DNA of 64,000 nt from assembly GCA_938045805.1 (NCBI GenBank), contig CALIBL010000055.1, positions 1-64,000 on the forward strand, written 5' to 3'. The notes under the pieces are model-generated. The model was not told where the DNA came from. It did no database searches and saw nothing but the letters and a program-made list of their open reading frames with translations. Position numbers and translations under genes: made by a program. The DNA is from an uncultured Rubripirellula sp. (GTDB lineage Bacteria > Planctomycetota > Planctomycetia > Pirellulales > Pirellulaceae). This document shows, in pieces, positions 46,088-55,464 of the stretch (position 1 is the first letter of the stretch; each line of letters opens with the position of its first letter).

Positions 46088-46248
46088 CTCGCATGAAAAA
46101 CTAACACCGCTTAATTTGACGTATTCATTGCAAACCGAGACAATGCATGGCTCGCGGAGTTGGAAAATGACTTTAGCCCGCACAAAAGATCCCTTGATAG
46201 GATTATTACCGAATTCACCTTTTTCGAACCACCACCTTCACCAATCGA

Positions 46249-47784
46249 ATGATTCTTAAATACTTCTCTTCGTCTTTGGCGATCCTATTTCTTCTGACAA
46301 ACGCCGAACTACAATCCGCTGAAAGACCGCCCAACATCGTCGTCATCATGGCGGATGACTTGGGCTACGGCGACCTATCATGCTACGGCGCGACCTCCCT
46401 TGAAACACCGAATATTGATCGTCTAGCTCATCAAGGTCAGAGATTTACAAGCGGGTACTGCAGTGCGTCCACCTGCACTCCGACTCGTTATTCATTCTTA
46501 ACAGGCACCTACGCTTTCAGAAAAAAAGGCACGGGGATCGCTCCTCCAAATAGCCCCGCCTTAATTAGCGAAGGCACGACAACCATTGCTTCGCTACTGC
46601 AATCTGTGGGCTACAAAACAGCTGTCATCGGCAAATGGCATCTAGGACTAGGGACGCAAGAACCGGATTGGAATGGTGCTCTGAAACCAGGTCCACTTGA
46701 AATTGGGTTTGATCGCTGCTTCTTACTTCCCACAACAAATGATCGGGTTCCACAGGTCTATGTAGAGAACCATCGCGTTCTTAATCTTGACCCCAAGGAT
46801 CCTCTTTGGGTTGGCAAGAAGAAACCAAGCGAAGATCATCCCACGGGAATTACTCACCGCGAAACACTCAAAATGGATTGGTCTCATGGGCATAATTCGA
46901 CGATCCATAACGGCATTAGTCGCATTGGTTTTTACACCGGTGGTCATGCTGCTCGCTTTCGGGACGAAGACCTCTCTGATAAGTGGGTGGAACAATCCAT
47001 TGATTGGATAGAAGCAAACCGAGAAAACCCATTCTTTCTTTTTTTCTCCTCCCACGACCTACATGTGCCTCGAATTGTCCACGAAAGGTTTCAAGGCTCA
47101 ACGTCTCTCGGCCCCAGAGGGGATGCAATTGCCGAACTTGACTGGTGTGTTGGGGAACTAACCAAAACACTCGAAAGACTCGAACTCGCAGAGAACACTC
47201 TGGTTGTATTTTGTAGCGACAATGGCCCCGTCATGGACGATGGTTACAAAGATGACGCCATCGAGAAGCAAGGCTCCCACCGGCCTGCTGGACCCTATCA
47301 AGGTGGCAAGTACAACGTCTACGAGGGTGGCACACGAACACCGTTCATCACTTACTGGCCGGGACAAATTTCACCCGGCGAATCCGATGCTCTGGTCTGC
47401 ACCATTGATCTTGCCGCAAGTTGTGCGGCTCTTGCAGGTGCATCCCTACCACAAGAAGCATGCCTTGACAGCTTCAACCTTGCTGACGCTCTTCTTGGAA
47501 AGAAAGGTGCAAATGGCCGCGATCATCTAATTCAACAAGACAATGGCCAAGGAGGCAATTACGGTTTTCGAGTTGGGAATTGGAAGCTATTACGACATGA
47601 CTCAAAACGCACGAAAAATACCTCACTTCGTTTACAAGGTCGTCAGGTCAACCAGTATCAACTCTTTAACCTCAAGACGGATCCCTCAGAGAGCACCAAT
47701 GTCATCAATGAGAATCAAGAGATCGCCTCGCAGATGAAAAAGCAGCTTGAAGCGTTGATTGCAGCGGGACGAAGCCGGTCTTAG
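46249..47784 (+). CDS. Type I sulfatase, exported
   Basis: A 511-residue arylsulfatase-like enzyme with a signal peptide (SLAILFLLTNAELQSA), IVVIMADDLGYGDLSCYGAT and the formylglycine motif C-T-P-T-R at residues 76-80 (ASTCTPTRYSFLTGTY). Further landmarks are GKWHLGLG, FFLFFSSHDLHVPR and VFCSDNGPV. The conserved pieces are close to the family consensus. It is at ATG 46249 and is followed by an inverted repeat at 47804-47842 shared with the convergent DUF1080 gene. Substrate unknown; the neighbouring DUF1080 gene suggests polysaccharide processing. Confidence 0.95.
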   Translation: MILKYFSSSLAILFLLTNAELQSAERPPNIVVIMADDLGYGDLSCYGATSLETPNIDRLAHQGQRFTSGYCSASTCTPTRYSFLTGTYAFRKKGTGIAPPNSPALISEGTTTIASLLQSVGYKTAVIGKWHLGLGTQEPDWNGALKPGPLEIGFDRCFLLPTTNDRVPQVYVENHRVLNLDPKDPLWVGKKKPSEDHPTGITHRETLKMDWSHGHNSTIHNGISRIGFYTGGHAARFRDEDLSDKWVEQSIDWIEANRENPFFLFFSSHDLHVPRIVHERFQGSTSLGPRGDAIAELDWCVGELTKTLERLELAENTLVVFCSDNGPVMDDGYKDDAIEKQGSHRPAGPYQGGKYNVYEGGTRTPFITYWPGQISPGESDALVCTIDLAASCAALAGASLPQEACLDSFNLADALLGKKGANGRDHLIQQDNGQGGNYGFRVGNWKLLRHDSKRTKNTSLRLQGRQVNQYQLFNLKTDPSESTNVINENQEIASQMKKQLEALIAAGRSRS

Positions 47785-47803
47785 CGTGTCTTGACTAACA
47801 ATA

Positions 47804-47842
47804 AAAAAGCCACCATCAGGCTCTATCCCGATGGTGGCTTGT
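47804..47842. terminator. Bidirectional terminator between convergent genes
   Basis: A 9-pair perfect stem (GCCACCATC at 47809-47817, GATGGTGGC at 47830-47838) with AAAAAA before it and TTGTT after. It is a strong intrinsic terminator for the - strand DUF1080 gene (T-rich on that strand) and a weaker one for the + strand sulfatase. Confidence 0.85.
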
Positions 47843-47868
47843 TCTGCATCAAAAATCGATTGATGATT

Positions 47869-48612
47869 CTACTTGATCGCACGAAGTCGAATATTTTTGA
47901 ATTCGGTCCACATTGGCTTACCCGCGTGCAACTGCAAAGCGAGCACCCCTTCGCTGAATGCTTTTTCTGGATGATGATCCTTGAAGTCAAGCACAAGTCG
48001 TCCGTTGAGGTAGTGCTGAATATGACTACCTTTGGCAATGATGACTACATCATTCCAATCGTCGACCTTCATCAACTCTTTGAACTCAGCCGCTGAGATC
48101 AAATCATCCTTCAGCACTTTCTTACCATCAGCATTCCAGACAGCTTGTTCGCCGACTAGGCAGATCCGTCCTCGAGTGCCCTTCTCGTCATAGATGAATG
48201 AAGGAACGTTTGGAAAATCTTCTTCATTACGGATCTCGTGCTGATAGCCGCCGACTACCCAAGGATTCGTTGCTCGCTTGCCTTCGGTGATGCGTTTGGA
48301 GCGATACTGAATTCCAGAGTTGTTGGTAGCGGTGCATCGAAAAGATAATCTCAGCTCAAAATCTGATACATCTCCACCCTTCCAAATCAGAAACGTGTTG
48401 CCCTTGGCGGGATTCTCTGGCGTCGTCTCTCCGTGAATCACTCCATCACGCACTGACCACATCGATGGATCACCGTCCCATCCATCTAAATTCTCGCCGT
48501 TGAAGATGGCCTTCAGTTCAGATGACTCAGCGGGTGCTTTCAAAGACAACTCTTCTGCCACGGAAACGCTGGCAAGCAGAGCAAGTGTGGCCATCGTCAA
48601 TGTTCGAAGCAT
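47869..48612 (-). CDS. DUF1080 (3-keto-disaccharide hydrolase-like) secreted protein
   Basis: A 247-residue exported protein with a signal peptide (LTMATLALLASVSVAEE) and a DUF1080 domain (LKAIFNGENLDGWDGDPSMW, then WKGGDVSDFELRLSFR and NSGIQYRSKR, ending WTEFKNIRLRAI). Some DUF1080 proteins cleave 3-keto-disaccharides; others have unknown roles. ATG 48612 has AGGAG 8 bases upstream; the frame runs further upstream but without signal. A sulfatase and an M49-like peptidase flank it, in keeping with an extracytoplasmic carbohydrate role. The terminator at 47804-47842 lies after the gene. Confidence 0.93.
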   Translation of the reverse strand: MLRTLTMATLALLASVSVAEELSLKAPAESSELKAIFNGENLDGWDGDPSMWSVRDGVIHGETTPENPAKGNTFLIWKGGDVSDFELRLSFRCTATNNSGIQYRSKRITEGKRATNPWVVGGYQHEIRNEEDFPNVPSFIYDEKGTRGRICLVGEQAVWNADGKKVLKDDLISAAEFKELMKVDDWNDVVIIAKGSHIQHYLNGRLVLDFKDHHPEKAFSEGVLALQLHAGKPMWTEFKNIRLRAIK

Positions 48613-48730
48613 ATAGCAAACTCCTATTTGGAAGAAAAAATCAAATGCGTCCCAACGGGCACGCAGTATGATCCATCGAAGAATACAACTCAAATCCCAA
48701 CCGGCACTTAACGTTCCGAATCAGATAAAT

Positions 48731-50365
48731 TTAGCGCAACCCCAGAGCCTCAAGGCCTTGCTCAAAGACAACATCAACAGGAATTTTTCGATCTTCGAGC
48801 AGTTTCAATTCTGACGCTAATTGCTCACCAATCACACCTTTCTGCTCCACCAATTCCGCTGCCTTCTGGTAATCGCCATCCCCCTGAATGGTTAACAACC
48901 TATTCGACAGCGCTTTGGTTGCCTCGCCAAACCGATCGATATTGACTCGATACTTACCATCCGACTGTCGCTCAAATGCTCCTTGCTCACGGAAGAAATT
49001 AAACCGGATCATGTTTGCTTTTCCATGAGCGCTCGATGCACCAAATCGAACGCTACGAAAAATCCCAGCCATAAAGGTCACATAAAAATCCTCGAGATCC
49101 GCTTTGATTTCTCCCTGCTCATGTAGTTGCTGAATCATAAACAAACCGAGAATGTCCGCTTTCCCTTCCTCGATCGCACCGGAGTGTTCTTTCAATGCTT
49201 TACGAACACTTCCGCGACCATTAATGGTGTTCTTGATGCCCAGCCCATGCGCAACCTCATGAAACATTGTATTGCTGAAAAAAGCGTCAAAGGTGACATG
49301 CTTCCTCTGATCGGTCGCGATTAATTCATCTGCAATTGGGAGCAAGATTTTGTCGAATTTAGCCCGCATTGCATTCTTTAATTGCAACCGCCGAGTTCCT
49401 TTTTGAAGTTGCACCTCTTCGTCATTAGGAAGATTAATCGCGATCGTCTTGGATCCAGAATTGCAATCCCCCGCGTAATAGATGACATCGTATGCATTCA
49501 ACTCCGTATCGGTGCCTGGTTTCTCCATTCGATAAGCTTCAGGGACGGGCAGCGAAGACTGCAACTGTGGCAAAAACTCGGAATACCTTGCTAACCGTTC
49601 ACTCCATGCCGTGTCTTTGATCAGGATATAGCAGGTATGGGCAGCCTTGTATCCGAACAATTTATCTTCGTAAGTTTCAATGGGTCCGATAACGACGTCG
49701 ATCGTATTCGTTTTCATATCCAGCCACGCGAGATCGCTCGGTTGGTAATCATCGGTAAGGAGCGAATCAGCCCGCAATCGCAAATACCTCGCCAGACCAG
49801 GATCCTCGGCTAACATTGCAGCCTCATTTAACAAGGCAGCGGCTACCCGCATCTCTTCGTCAAATGCTTCACGATAAGGAATGGTTTTTAACTCTCCATC
49901 GGCTCCACGCCTTATAAAGGTATAGAGATCTGCTTTTCCTGATAGCTTTGCTTCATCAAACTCTTCGCGGGTCATATCTTGCGGATAAAAATTTGCTCCG
50001 AGAGGTTTATCAGAGAAGCCTTCAATGAAAGGCTTATTCCCATCTAATCGGTCCCATGGCCCATAATTGATACTCGTGAGTTTCCGTGCGTTTGGATCCT
50101 TCAATTCGCTCAATAGAGGCTGCGGATCCCCGTAGGATTCATACCAAAAGCAACGCTCCATAATCTCTGCGGCTCTGATCAACAGAGGCAGCATCTTCTT
50201 TTGCTTCTCGGTAAGCTTTGTGAGATCAGCTGTCAGCTTTACAGGAACATATTGCCGGACCCTGTCGGATACATCAGACAGTCCCTCTGCTGCAGAGAGA
50301 CACGTTGTCGAGAAAATCGTTAATAACCCGATCAGAGAAAAGTTTAGAAGATTTCGGTGATGCAT
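48731..50365 (-). CDS. DPP III-like (M49-type) zinc metallopeptidase
   Basis: A 544-residue exported protein with a signal peptide (LLNFSLIGLLTIFSTTCLSAA). It resembles dipeptidyl-peptidase III relatives from bacteria. The zinc motif is HEVAH at residues 369-373 (FHEVAHGLG), and the second ligand motif is EEGKAD, near residues 398-403 (IEEGKADILGLF). Classic M49 enzymes have HEXXGH, with one additional residue; this HEXXH is a shortened variant. Earlier regions YESYGDPQPLL, NFYPQDMT and IGPIETYEDKLFG are also M49-like. ATG 50365 has GAGG 6 bases before it. It likely cleaves short peptides outside the cytoplasm; activity is inferred. Confidence 0.8.
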   Translation of the reverse strand: MHHRNLLNFSLIGLLTIFSTTCLSAAEGLSDVSDRVRQYVPVKLTADLTKLTEKQKKMLPLLIRAAEIMERCFWYESYGDPQPLLSELKDPNARKLTSINYGPWDRLDGNKPFIEGFSDKPLGANFYPQDMTREEFDEAKLSGKADLYTFIRRGADGELKTIPYREAFDEEMRVAAALLNEAAMLAEDPGLARYLRLRADSLLTDDYQPSDLAWLDMKTNTIDVVIGPIETYEDKLFGYKAAHTCYILIKDTAWSERLARYSEFLPQLQSSLPVPEAYRMEKPGTDTELNAYDVIYYAGDCNSGSKTIAINLPNDEEVQLQKGTRRLQLKNAMRAKFDKILLPIADELIATDQRKHVTFDAFFSNTMFHEVAHGLGIKNTINGRGSVRKALKEHSGAIEEGKADILGLFMIQQLHEQGEIKADLEDFYVTFMAGIFRSVRFGASSAHGKANMIRFNFFREQGAFERQSDGKYRVNIDRFGEATKALSNRLLTIQGDGDYQKAAELVEQKGVIGEQLASELKLLEDRKIPVDVVFEQGLEALGLR

Positions 50366-50621
50366 CAATTTCCTCAAGTACTGCGAATACAAACGAACAT
50401 TGCCCGCACGCGTGCCCTTAATCATAACTCGCTGCGGCATCGAATTGCTAATCGATCACCAAGCTAATCCAATCGATGGCCGTTTTAAAACCCAGAGTTC
50501 AATGAACAAAGCCTGCAAGCTTACCGTAACGCATATGCAACCGTTCCGGTGCGATAATTCCACCGCACTGCAGCTATCACTAAGTAGTTGCAAAGTCTAA
50601 GCCTGCGGAAAAACTTTCCCG

Positions 50622-51992
50622 CTACGGCTGACTCAGGCTTTTGCTAAGAAGCATACCGTCAATTTCGATATGGGCGATTCGGAGAGTCTCGATCGCGTCA
50701 AGATAGGCGAGTCGGTGATTTGCGTAATCACTTTGGGCTCGCAGTAAATAAACAAAATCGACTTCACCTAATTCAAAAGATTGTCTCGTCAGAGCAAACA
50801 TTTCCTCCGTTTTGGGAAGTATTTTACTCCGATATCTGTCTACTTGATCTGCTGCGATGCTGTAGCGTTTAAATGCATCAGCGAGTTGACTAGCAATCTG
50901 TACCTCAATTCGCTCCAAGTCTTTTTGAGCCACGATTAAGGCTGATTTCGCGGCACCGATACTGCCTTGATTTTTATTCCAGACAGGAATCGGGATGCTC
51001 ACTGCAAGACCTCCATTTGGACGGCCGCCTGCACCGTTATCTCTCCAATTAAATAAGCCACCCACTGTTACATTAGGCCTCGATTCTACGGTCTGCCGCT
51101 GAACTTTCCTTTTCGCTGTTTCAATAGCGGCACGTGCAGAAATCACCTCCGGGCTCTGGGAGAGAAGTTGACCAAGGCAATCCTGATACACCAATTCCGG
51201 TGGGATCGAGTCCAAGTCACCAAGCAGTTGCTTCCTATGTATCTGCACAACACCCGTGAGTGCGACCATCTCTCGCCGAATAGCCTCTTGGGTCGCAATC
51301 GCACGATGGTTTAAGATATGCGTGGATTCAATTTCTACTTCCGCTTGAAGCACATCCATACGGCTCACTTCTCGCGCCTGCAACAACTCCGTGGTCAACC
51401 GCAAGCCTTTCTGAGCCGAAGCAACGAGTTGATCCGTAATCGCAACCTCCTTCGCAGCACGTAAACCGCGTAGATGAAGTATTCGGATGTCGGTTAGGAC
51501 GCGTTGCTTGACTTGGTTAAGTTCCGATTCAAGACGATGGATTTCAGATTCAGAGATGGATTGATTCAGACGCCTCTTTTCCGCGACGGTCAATTCTTGA
51601 CTTACCGTAATGCCGTATTGTTCCGCCTGCCCATCGGAACCGAGCTGCTGGAAATCAATCCCCGCTTCCGGATTATTTGGCAACCCAGCTTGAAGAAGAC
51701 GCCACTTCTCAGCCTGCAACTTGGAAGCCGCTTGATGTACTGCGGGACTAAGTTTCAATGCCTCAGCTTCAAGCATCTCGAGACTATAGCCATCCGTGGT
51801 GTCCGCTGAAACATGCTGAAAGGAACGCTGCTTGTCCGAGCTGTAACGTTCTTGCTCGAATCCTGCGTATCCAGAATTTCCTTGCCGGAATTCAGGTGCG
51901 GCAATAACCACTTGCGCAGACAGCTGTCGGCTCGGCATCACCAAACCGGACAGAGTCATTACGGAAATGAAAATGGATTGTTTTATCAGCAT
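50622..51992 (-). CDS. TolC-family outer-membrane efflux protein
   Basis: A 456-residue outer-membrane factor of the TolC/CusC type. The signal peptide is SIFISVMTLSGLVMPSRQLSAQ. Two repeated helical halves contain the family texture (LSPAVHQAASKLQAEKWRLLQAG; FELGEVDFVYLLRAQSDYA; VSIPIPVWNKNQG). TolC partners normally include a periplasmic adaptor and an inner-membrane pump; none lies here. It lies upstream of the M49-like gene on the same strand with a 256-base gap, so a separate promoter is likely. A start at ATG 51992 is based on the signal peptide. Substrate unknown. Confidence 0.88.
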   Translation of the reverse strand: MLIKQSIFISVMTLSGLVMPSRQLSAQVVIAAPEFRQGNSGYAGFEQERYSSDKQRSFQHVSADTTDGYSLEMLEAEALKLSPAVHQAASKLQAEKWRLLQAGLPNNPEAGIDFQQLGSDGQAEQYGITVSQELTVAEKRRLNQSISESEIHRLESELNQVKQRVLTDIRILHLRGLRAAKEVAITDQLVASAQKGLRLTTELLQAREVSRMDVLQAEVEIESTHILNHRAIATQEAIRREMVALTGVVQIHRKQLLGDLDSIPPELVYQDCLGQLLSQSPEVISARAAIETAKRKVQRQTVESRPNVTVGGLFNWRDNGAGGRPNGGLAVSIPIPVWNKNQGSIGAAKSALIVAQKDLERIEVQIASQLADAFKRYSIAADQVDRYRSKILPKTEEMFALTRQSFELGEVDFVYLLRAQSDYANHRLAYLDAIETLRIAHIEIDGMLLSKSLSQP

Positions 51993-52275
51993 CGTGGATT
52001 GCACTGTGGGACAATGACGGTTCGCCCAACAAGGAGTATCCCAACATGCTTTACATCGAGGCGTTTGCACAGGGAATGACTTCTTTCGTCACATCGCCCC
52101 CTTGGCAAAGCCAACTTGAATGACCCTCATACATAACAATAACAATAAAACCACGACCACCGTTACATTCGTTAAAGTTTATCTGACCGTTATCACAGTT
52201 CGACTTCGATCTTTAGGTGATAGCGCTAAAACCAAGAACAATACATATCCATCTAGTGGCGTCGGAAATTCGGCA

Positions 52276-54276
52276 ATGGATGCCACCTCTACCAGTAGAC
52301 TCAATTTGATGCATACCCCCAACTACCAGGCTAAACCGACCGTGTCAGAAGTACACTCCAATCAAGTGACCCGACAAATCCTGACGCAAGTGATGGTCGT
52401 GACAGCTATCGTGTCTCTAATTATCACCAGTTCTGCGAATCGATCGTTTGCAGAAGAACAAACCCGTCCCAACATTCTTTGGATCTTTGCCGAAGACACT
52501 TCACCTTGGATGGGATGCTACGGCGACCGTGTCAATGAAACAGGAACACCAAATATCGACTCAATCGCGGATCGAGGGGTACGCTTCTCACGAGCATTTG
52601 TACCCGCTCCGGTATGTTCTGCCTGTCGATCTGCTTTGATGGCCGGCCAAAATCAGATACGTATCAACGCGCACGAACACAGATCTTCTCGTGGACCCGT
52701 TGCAATCAACCTACCCGAGCACACGCGTCTACTGCCCCAGTTGATGAAAGACTCTGGCTATTTCACTTTCAACGCTGGCAAGACTGACTACAACTTTGCT
52801 TGGGACGAAGGTGCGACTTACTCGTTGCTCCAAAGTTCTCGAAAAGACGTGCCATGGAGCACGATCAAACAAAACCAACCTTTCTTCGGTCAAATCCAAA
52901 CAGCGGGCGGGAAAAACAACACCAAATCATTTCCCAAGAGTCGCCGTACCGATCCTGCGTCAGTCACGGTTCCAGCCGACTACCCACAAAACCAACTCTA
53001 CAGAGAAGTCGTAGCGCAGCACTACGATGCGATCCGCAAGGATGATGACTTCATTGGCGACGTACTCCAGCAACTGAAAGAAAACGGGCTGACCGAAAAT
53101 ACGATTGTGGTCTACTTCTCCGACCACGGCGCGAACAATCTCGTCCGCCACAAACAAATGCCAACAGAAGGTGGGTTACATGTCCCTTTTGTCTTGATGG
53201 GCCCGGACCCTTATATCCCTGCTCCGTCCGTCAGGGATGACCTTGTGAACCTACTTGATCTCTCTGCCACCACATTACATTGGGGTGGCGTCGAGATCCC
53301 TCAATGGCATGAAGGACAGAACCTGTTCGCAGAGAAATTAATACCTCGCAGTGAAGTCTACGCCGCGAAAGACCGGCTCGATCACACGATTGATCGAGTT
53401 CGGAGCGTAAGAAGCGATCGATTCCGTTACACCAAAAACTTTAAGACCGATCGCATCCTACTGCAGCCTCAATATCGTGACCCCAAAGACTATGTCATTA
53501 ATTTGAGAGAGCTGTACGCGAACAATCAGCTAACACCGCTCCTAAAGAAAATCTACTTCGGTGAACGGCCCGAAGAGGAATTCTATGATGTCGTCGCAGA
53601 CCCTAGCCAAATCAATAATCTAATCGACAATCCTGAGTTTCAAAAAGAAGTGAATCACCATCGACAACTACTTAGCGATTGGTTAGCTAAAGGTGACTTT
53701 GGATCGAAAGAGGAACCAATTGAAGAGTTGGCTTATCAGGCAAACGGTCATAAATGGGGAGAGGGGGTCAACCCGGAATATGAATTGGTGAGAACCGATG
53801 GTGATGGCGATGGACTCTCTGATGATTGGGAACGCATTAACGGTCGCGACCCGAGTGACAGCAAGCTGATCTTTTTGTTTGACTGTGGTGGCTGGCAAAC
53901 AGAAGGTTGGGTTGGCGAACCAAAACTGGGTAACCTCGCAGGATACCTTGGGTTTCTTGATTTCATCCTTCCAGATGGAACAGGCGTGATTCGTCGCGAT
54001 CGACTGAACATCACCCCAGAACATTACCCAGAGCACTGGACGATCCAGGCTCGAGTCTCGAACATGACAGACCTGACTTTGGTCGCGAAATTCGAACATA
54101 GCGATGAGCACCACGTGATCGCCTCGACGAGGATCATGCCCGCAGATGCTTTCAAGTCAATTTCAATACGTCCACTTATTACAGAACACTCGTGGGGCGC
54201 GATCACTGAACTGCAAATTCGTTTCTTAGCTGATGGAGAAACTCTAGTCGAACTGGACTCGCTTGTGGGTAACTAA
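52276..54276 (+). CDS. Type I sulfatase with C-terminal calcium-like repeat
   Basis: A 666-residue exported sulfatase. The hydrophobic segment VMVVTAIVSLIITSSANRSF precedes the sulfatase domain (NILWIFAEDTSPWMGCYGD). The formylglycine motif is C-S-A-C-R at residues 114-118 (PVCSACRSALMAG), with Ala in the place where most enzymes have Pro. Further landmarks are FNAGKTDYN and VVYFSDHGANN. After residue 520 the protein continues with VRTDGDGDGLSDDWERI, a calcium-binding repeat of thrombospondin type 3 kind, and a ~120-residue beta domain. The start could be ATG 52276 or 52309; I prefer the first. It is divergent from the TolC gene. Substrate unknown. Confidence 0.92.
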   Translation: MDATSTSRLNLMHTPNYQAKPTVSEVHSNQVTRQILTQVMVVTAIVSLIITSSANRSFAEEQTRPNILWIFAEDTSPWMGCYGDRVNETGTPNIDSIADRGVRFSRAFVPAPVCSACRSALMAGQNQIRINAHEHRSSRGPVAINLPEHTRLLPQLMKDSGYFTFNAGKTDYNFAWDEGATYSLLQSSRKDVPWSTIKQNQPFFGQIQTAGGKNNTKSFPKSRRTDPASVTVPADYPQNQLYREVVAQHYDAIRKDDDFIGDVLQQLKENGLTENTIVVYFSDHGANNLVRHKQMPTEGGLHVPFVLMGPDPYIPAPSVRDDLVNLLDLSATTLHWGGVEIPQWHEGQNLFAEKLIPRSEVYAAKDRLDHTIDRVRSVRSDRFRYTKNFKTDRILLQPQYRDPKDYVINLRELYANNQLTPLLKKIYFGERPEEEFYDVVADPSQINNLIDNPEFQKEVNHHRQLLSDWLAKGDFGSKEEPIEELAYQANGHKWGEGVNPEYELVRTDGDGDGLSDDWERINGRDPSDSKLIFLFDCGGWQTEGWVGEPKLGNLAGYLGFLDFILPDGTGVIRRDRLNITPEHYPEHWTIQARVSNMTDLTLVAKFEHSDEHHVIASTRIMPADAFKSISIRPLITEHSWGAITELQIRFLADGETLVELDSLVGN

Positions 54277-54474
54277 GAACTTTGGCACATGCGTTAGAGT
54301 AGACGCTGCAGATGTACCCCCCCTCATCTGAGCCAGCCGGTTTCTTCGGCCACGAGGGTCGGGCAGGGAAGCGATACCCTTAAATGCATTTTAAAGGTGC
54401 TTTTTCTACCCAGAGAGACTTACTGAATTGCTAACGACTGCTAGGCGCAGATAATCCACGGAAACAGACACGGA

Positions 54475-54494
54475 AGTTAGTTCATCAACTAACT
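54475..54494. promoter_or_regulatory. Perfect 8-4-8 inverted repeat upstream of small redox gene
   Basis: AGTTAGTT-CATC-AACTAACT lies 55 bases before the start of the small CxxC protein gene. It could be an operator or an RNA hairpin in the leader; there is no T-tract. No regulator can be assigned. A second self-complementary stretch AAATGCATTT lies near 54382-54395. Confidence 0.4.
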
Positions 54495-54548
54495 CGGGAT
54501 TCATTTTGAAGATTAGCGATTCTGACATCGAGTTTTTTCTAACCAAAC

Positions 54549-55118
54549 ATGTATCACTTCAAAAGTCATCACATCGCACCGATCGCTGGGTTGCTAACCC
54601 TCGCATTAGCACCTGTATCTCTTCAAGCGATGAAGATCATAAAAAGAGGCGATTCAATCGGCGTGTTTTACGTCACCAAAATTACCGGTGCTGAATCCGA
54701 TGGCGTTAAGCCAGGACAGCGACTGTGCTATCGCTGCCGCTTCGGGACACGCCCAATGGTGATGCTATTTGCGCGAAGGGCGGATGAGAGACTTGACGAA
54801 TTGGTGTGTCATATCGATCGATTCGTGGCTGAGAACCGGCAATCTAAGCTCAAGGGTTTGGTGACTTTAATAGGGGAGGATCAAGGGGATCTGGAACAGC
54901 AGGCTCTTCTTCTGCGTGAGAGAACCCAAGCGAGAGAGGTTCCGTTTGCAATAGCGACCGAACAGGGCGTCCGAGCCAACCAGTATCAGTTGCCCGAAGA
55001 AGCTGATGTCACGATTGTGATCGCAAAGGATGGTCGTGTTTTAAAAACACTCCTATCCAACCTCAAGCAAATCGACCTTTCGTTGGTTGATAACGACCTA
55101 GAGCAATTGCTGCAATGA
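54549..55118 (+). CDS. Small secreted CxxC thioredoxin-like protein
   Basis: A 189-residue protein with a signal peptide (IAPIAGLLTLALAPVSLQA) and a domain resembling thioredoxin/peroxiredoxin folds: GDSIGVFYVTKITGAESDG then a C-Y-R-C pair at Cys60 and Cys63 (LCYRCRFGTRPMVMLFAR), later GLVTLIGEDQGDLEQQ and the C-terminal VTIVIAKDGRVLKT. Similar proteins occur in planctomycetes as hypothetical proteins. CxxC suggests a redox or disulfide role, but no substrate is evident. ATG 54549 is used. A repeat lies just upstream. It has no clear partner. Confidence 0.7.
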   Translation: MYHFKSHHIAPIAGLLTLALAPVSLQAMKIIKRGDSIGVFYVTKITGAESDGVKPGQRLCYRCRFGTRPMVMLFARRADERLDELVCHIDRFVAENRQSKLKGLVTLIGEDQGDLEQQALLLRERTQAREVPFAIATEQGVRANQYQLPEEADVTIVIAKDGRVLKTLLSNLKQIDLSLVDNDLEQLLQ

Positions 55119-55464
55119 TGGCGGCGATTTAGGCCGATGCCAATGATATAAATCCTCGGCTCGATTGAACAAGCACTATCTGCTGTTCGATTGTGCAATC
55201 AATTTCGTTTTTGAGTACGGGCTCTCGGTGTTAAATCTAGGGTCGGAATGCGTTGAGACTGGTTTCATCGCTGATAATCCTCAATTTAGGGCTTGAGGGT
55301 GTTGAGAAAGATCGGGATTGGGATAGGCTGAAGCAGTTAATTCGTGGTTCGCTTTTTTGCTGCGAGCCGTTTTGTGGCCTTGGTGCAATCGCCTAACCTG
55401 GAACGATTTTCCGAAAGGTAAACACCTCCTCATTCAGCTTTTCCAACTTCCTTCGCCCTGCATC
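55119..55464. other. Intergenic region without gene
   Basis: 346 bases between the CxxC gene and the MMPL gene. I see no consensus promoter, terminator or RNA. Part of it is in frame with the MMPL gene, but no start with a ribosome site is seen there. Confidence 0.5.

Noticed and set aside
50599-50640. AAGCCTG/CAGGCTT and GCGG..CCGC inverted repeats at the TolC 3' end
   Set aside because: The outer pair overlaps the coding end and no T-tract follows on the - strand, so a terminator is not supported.
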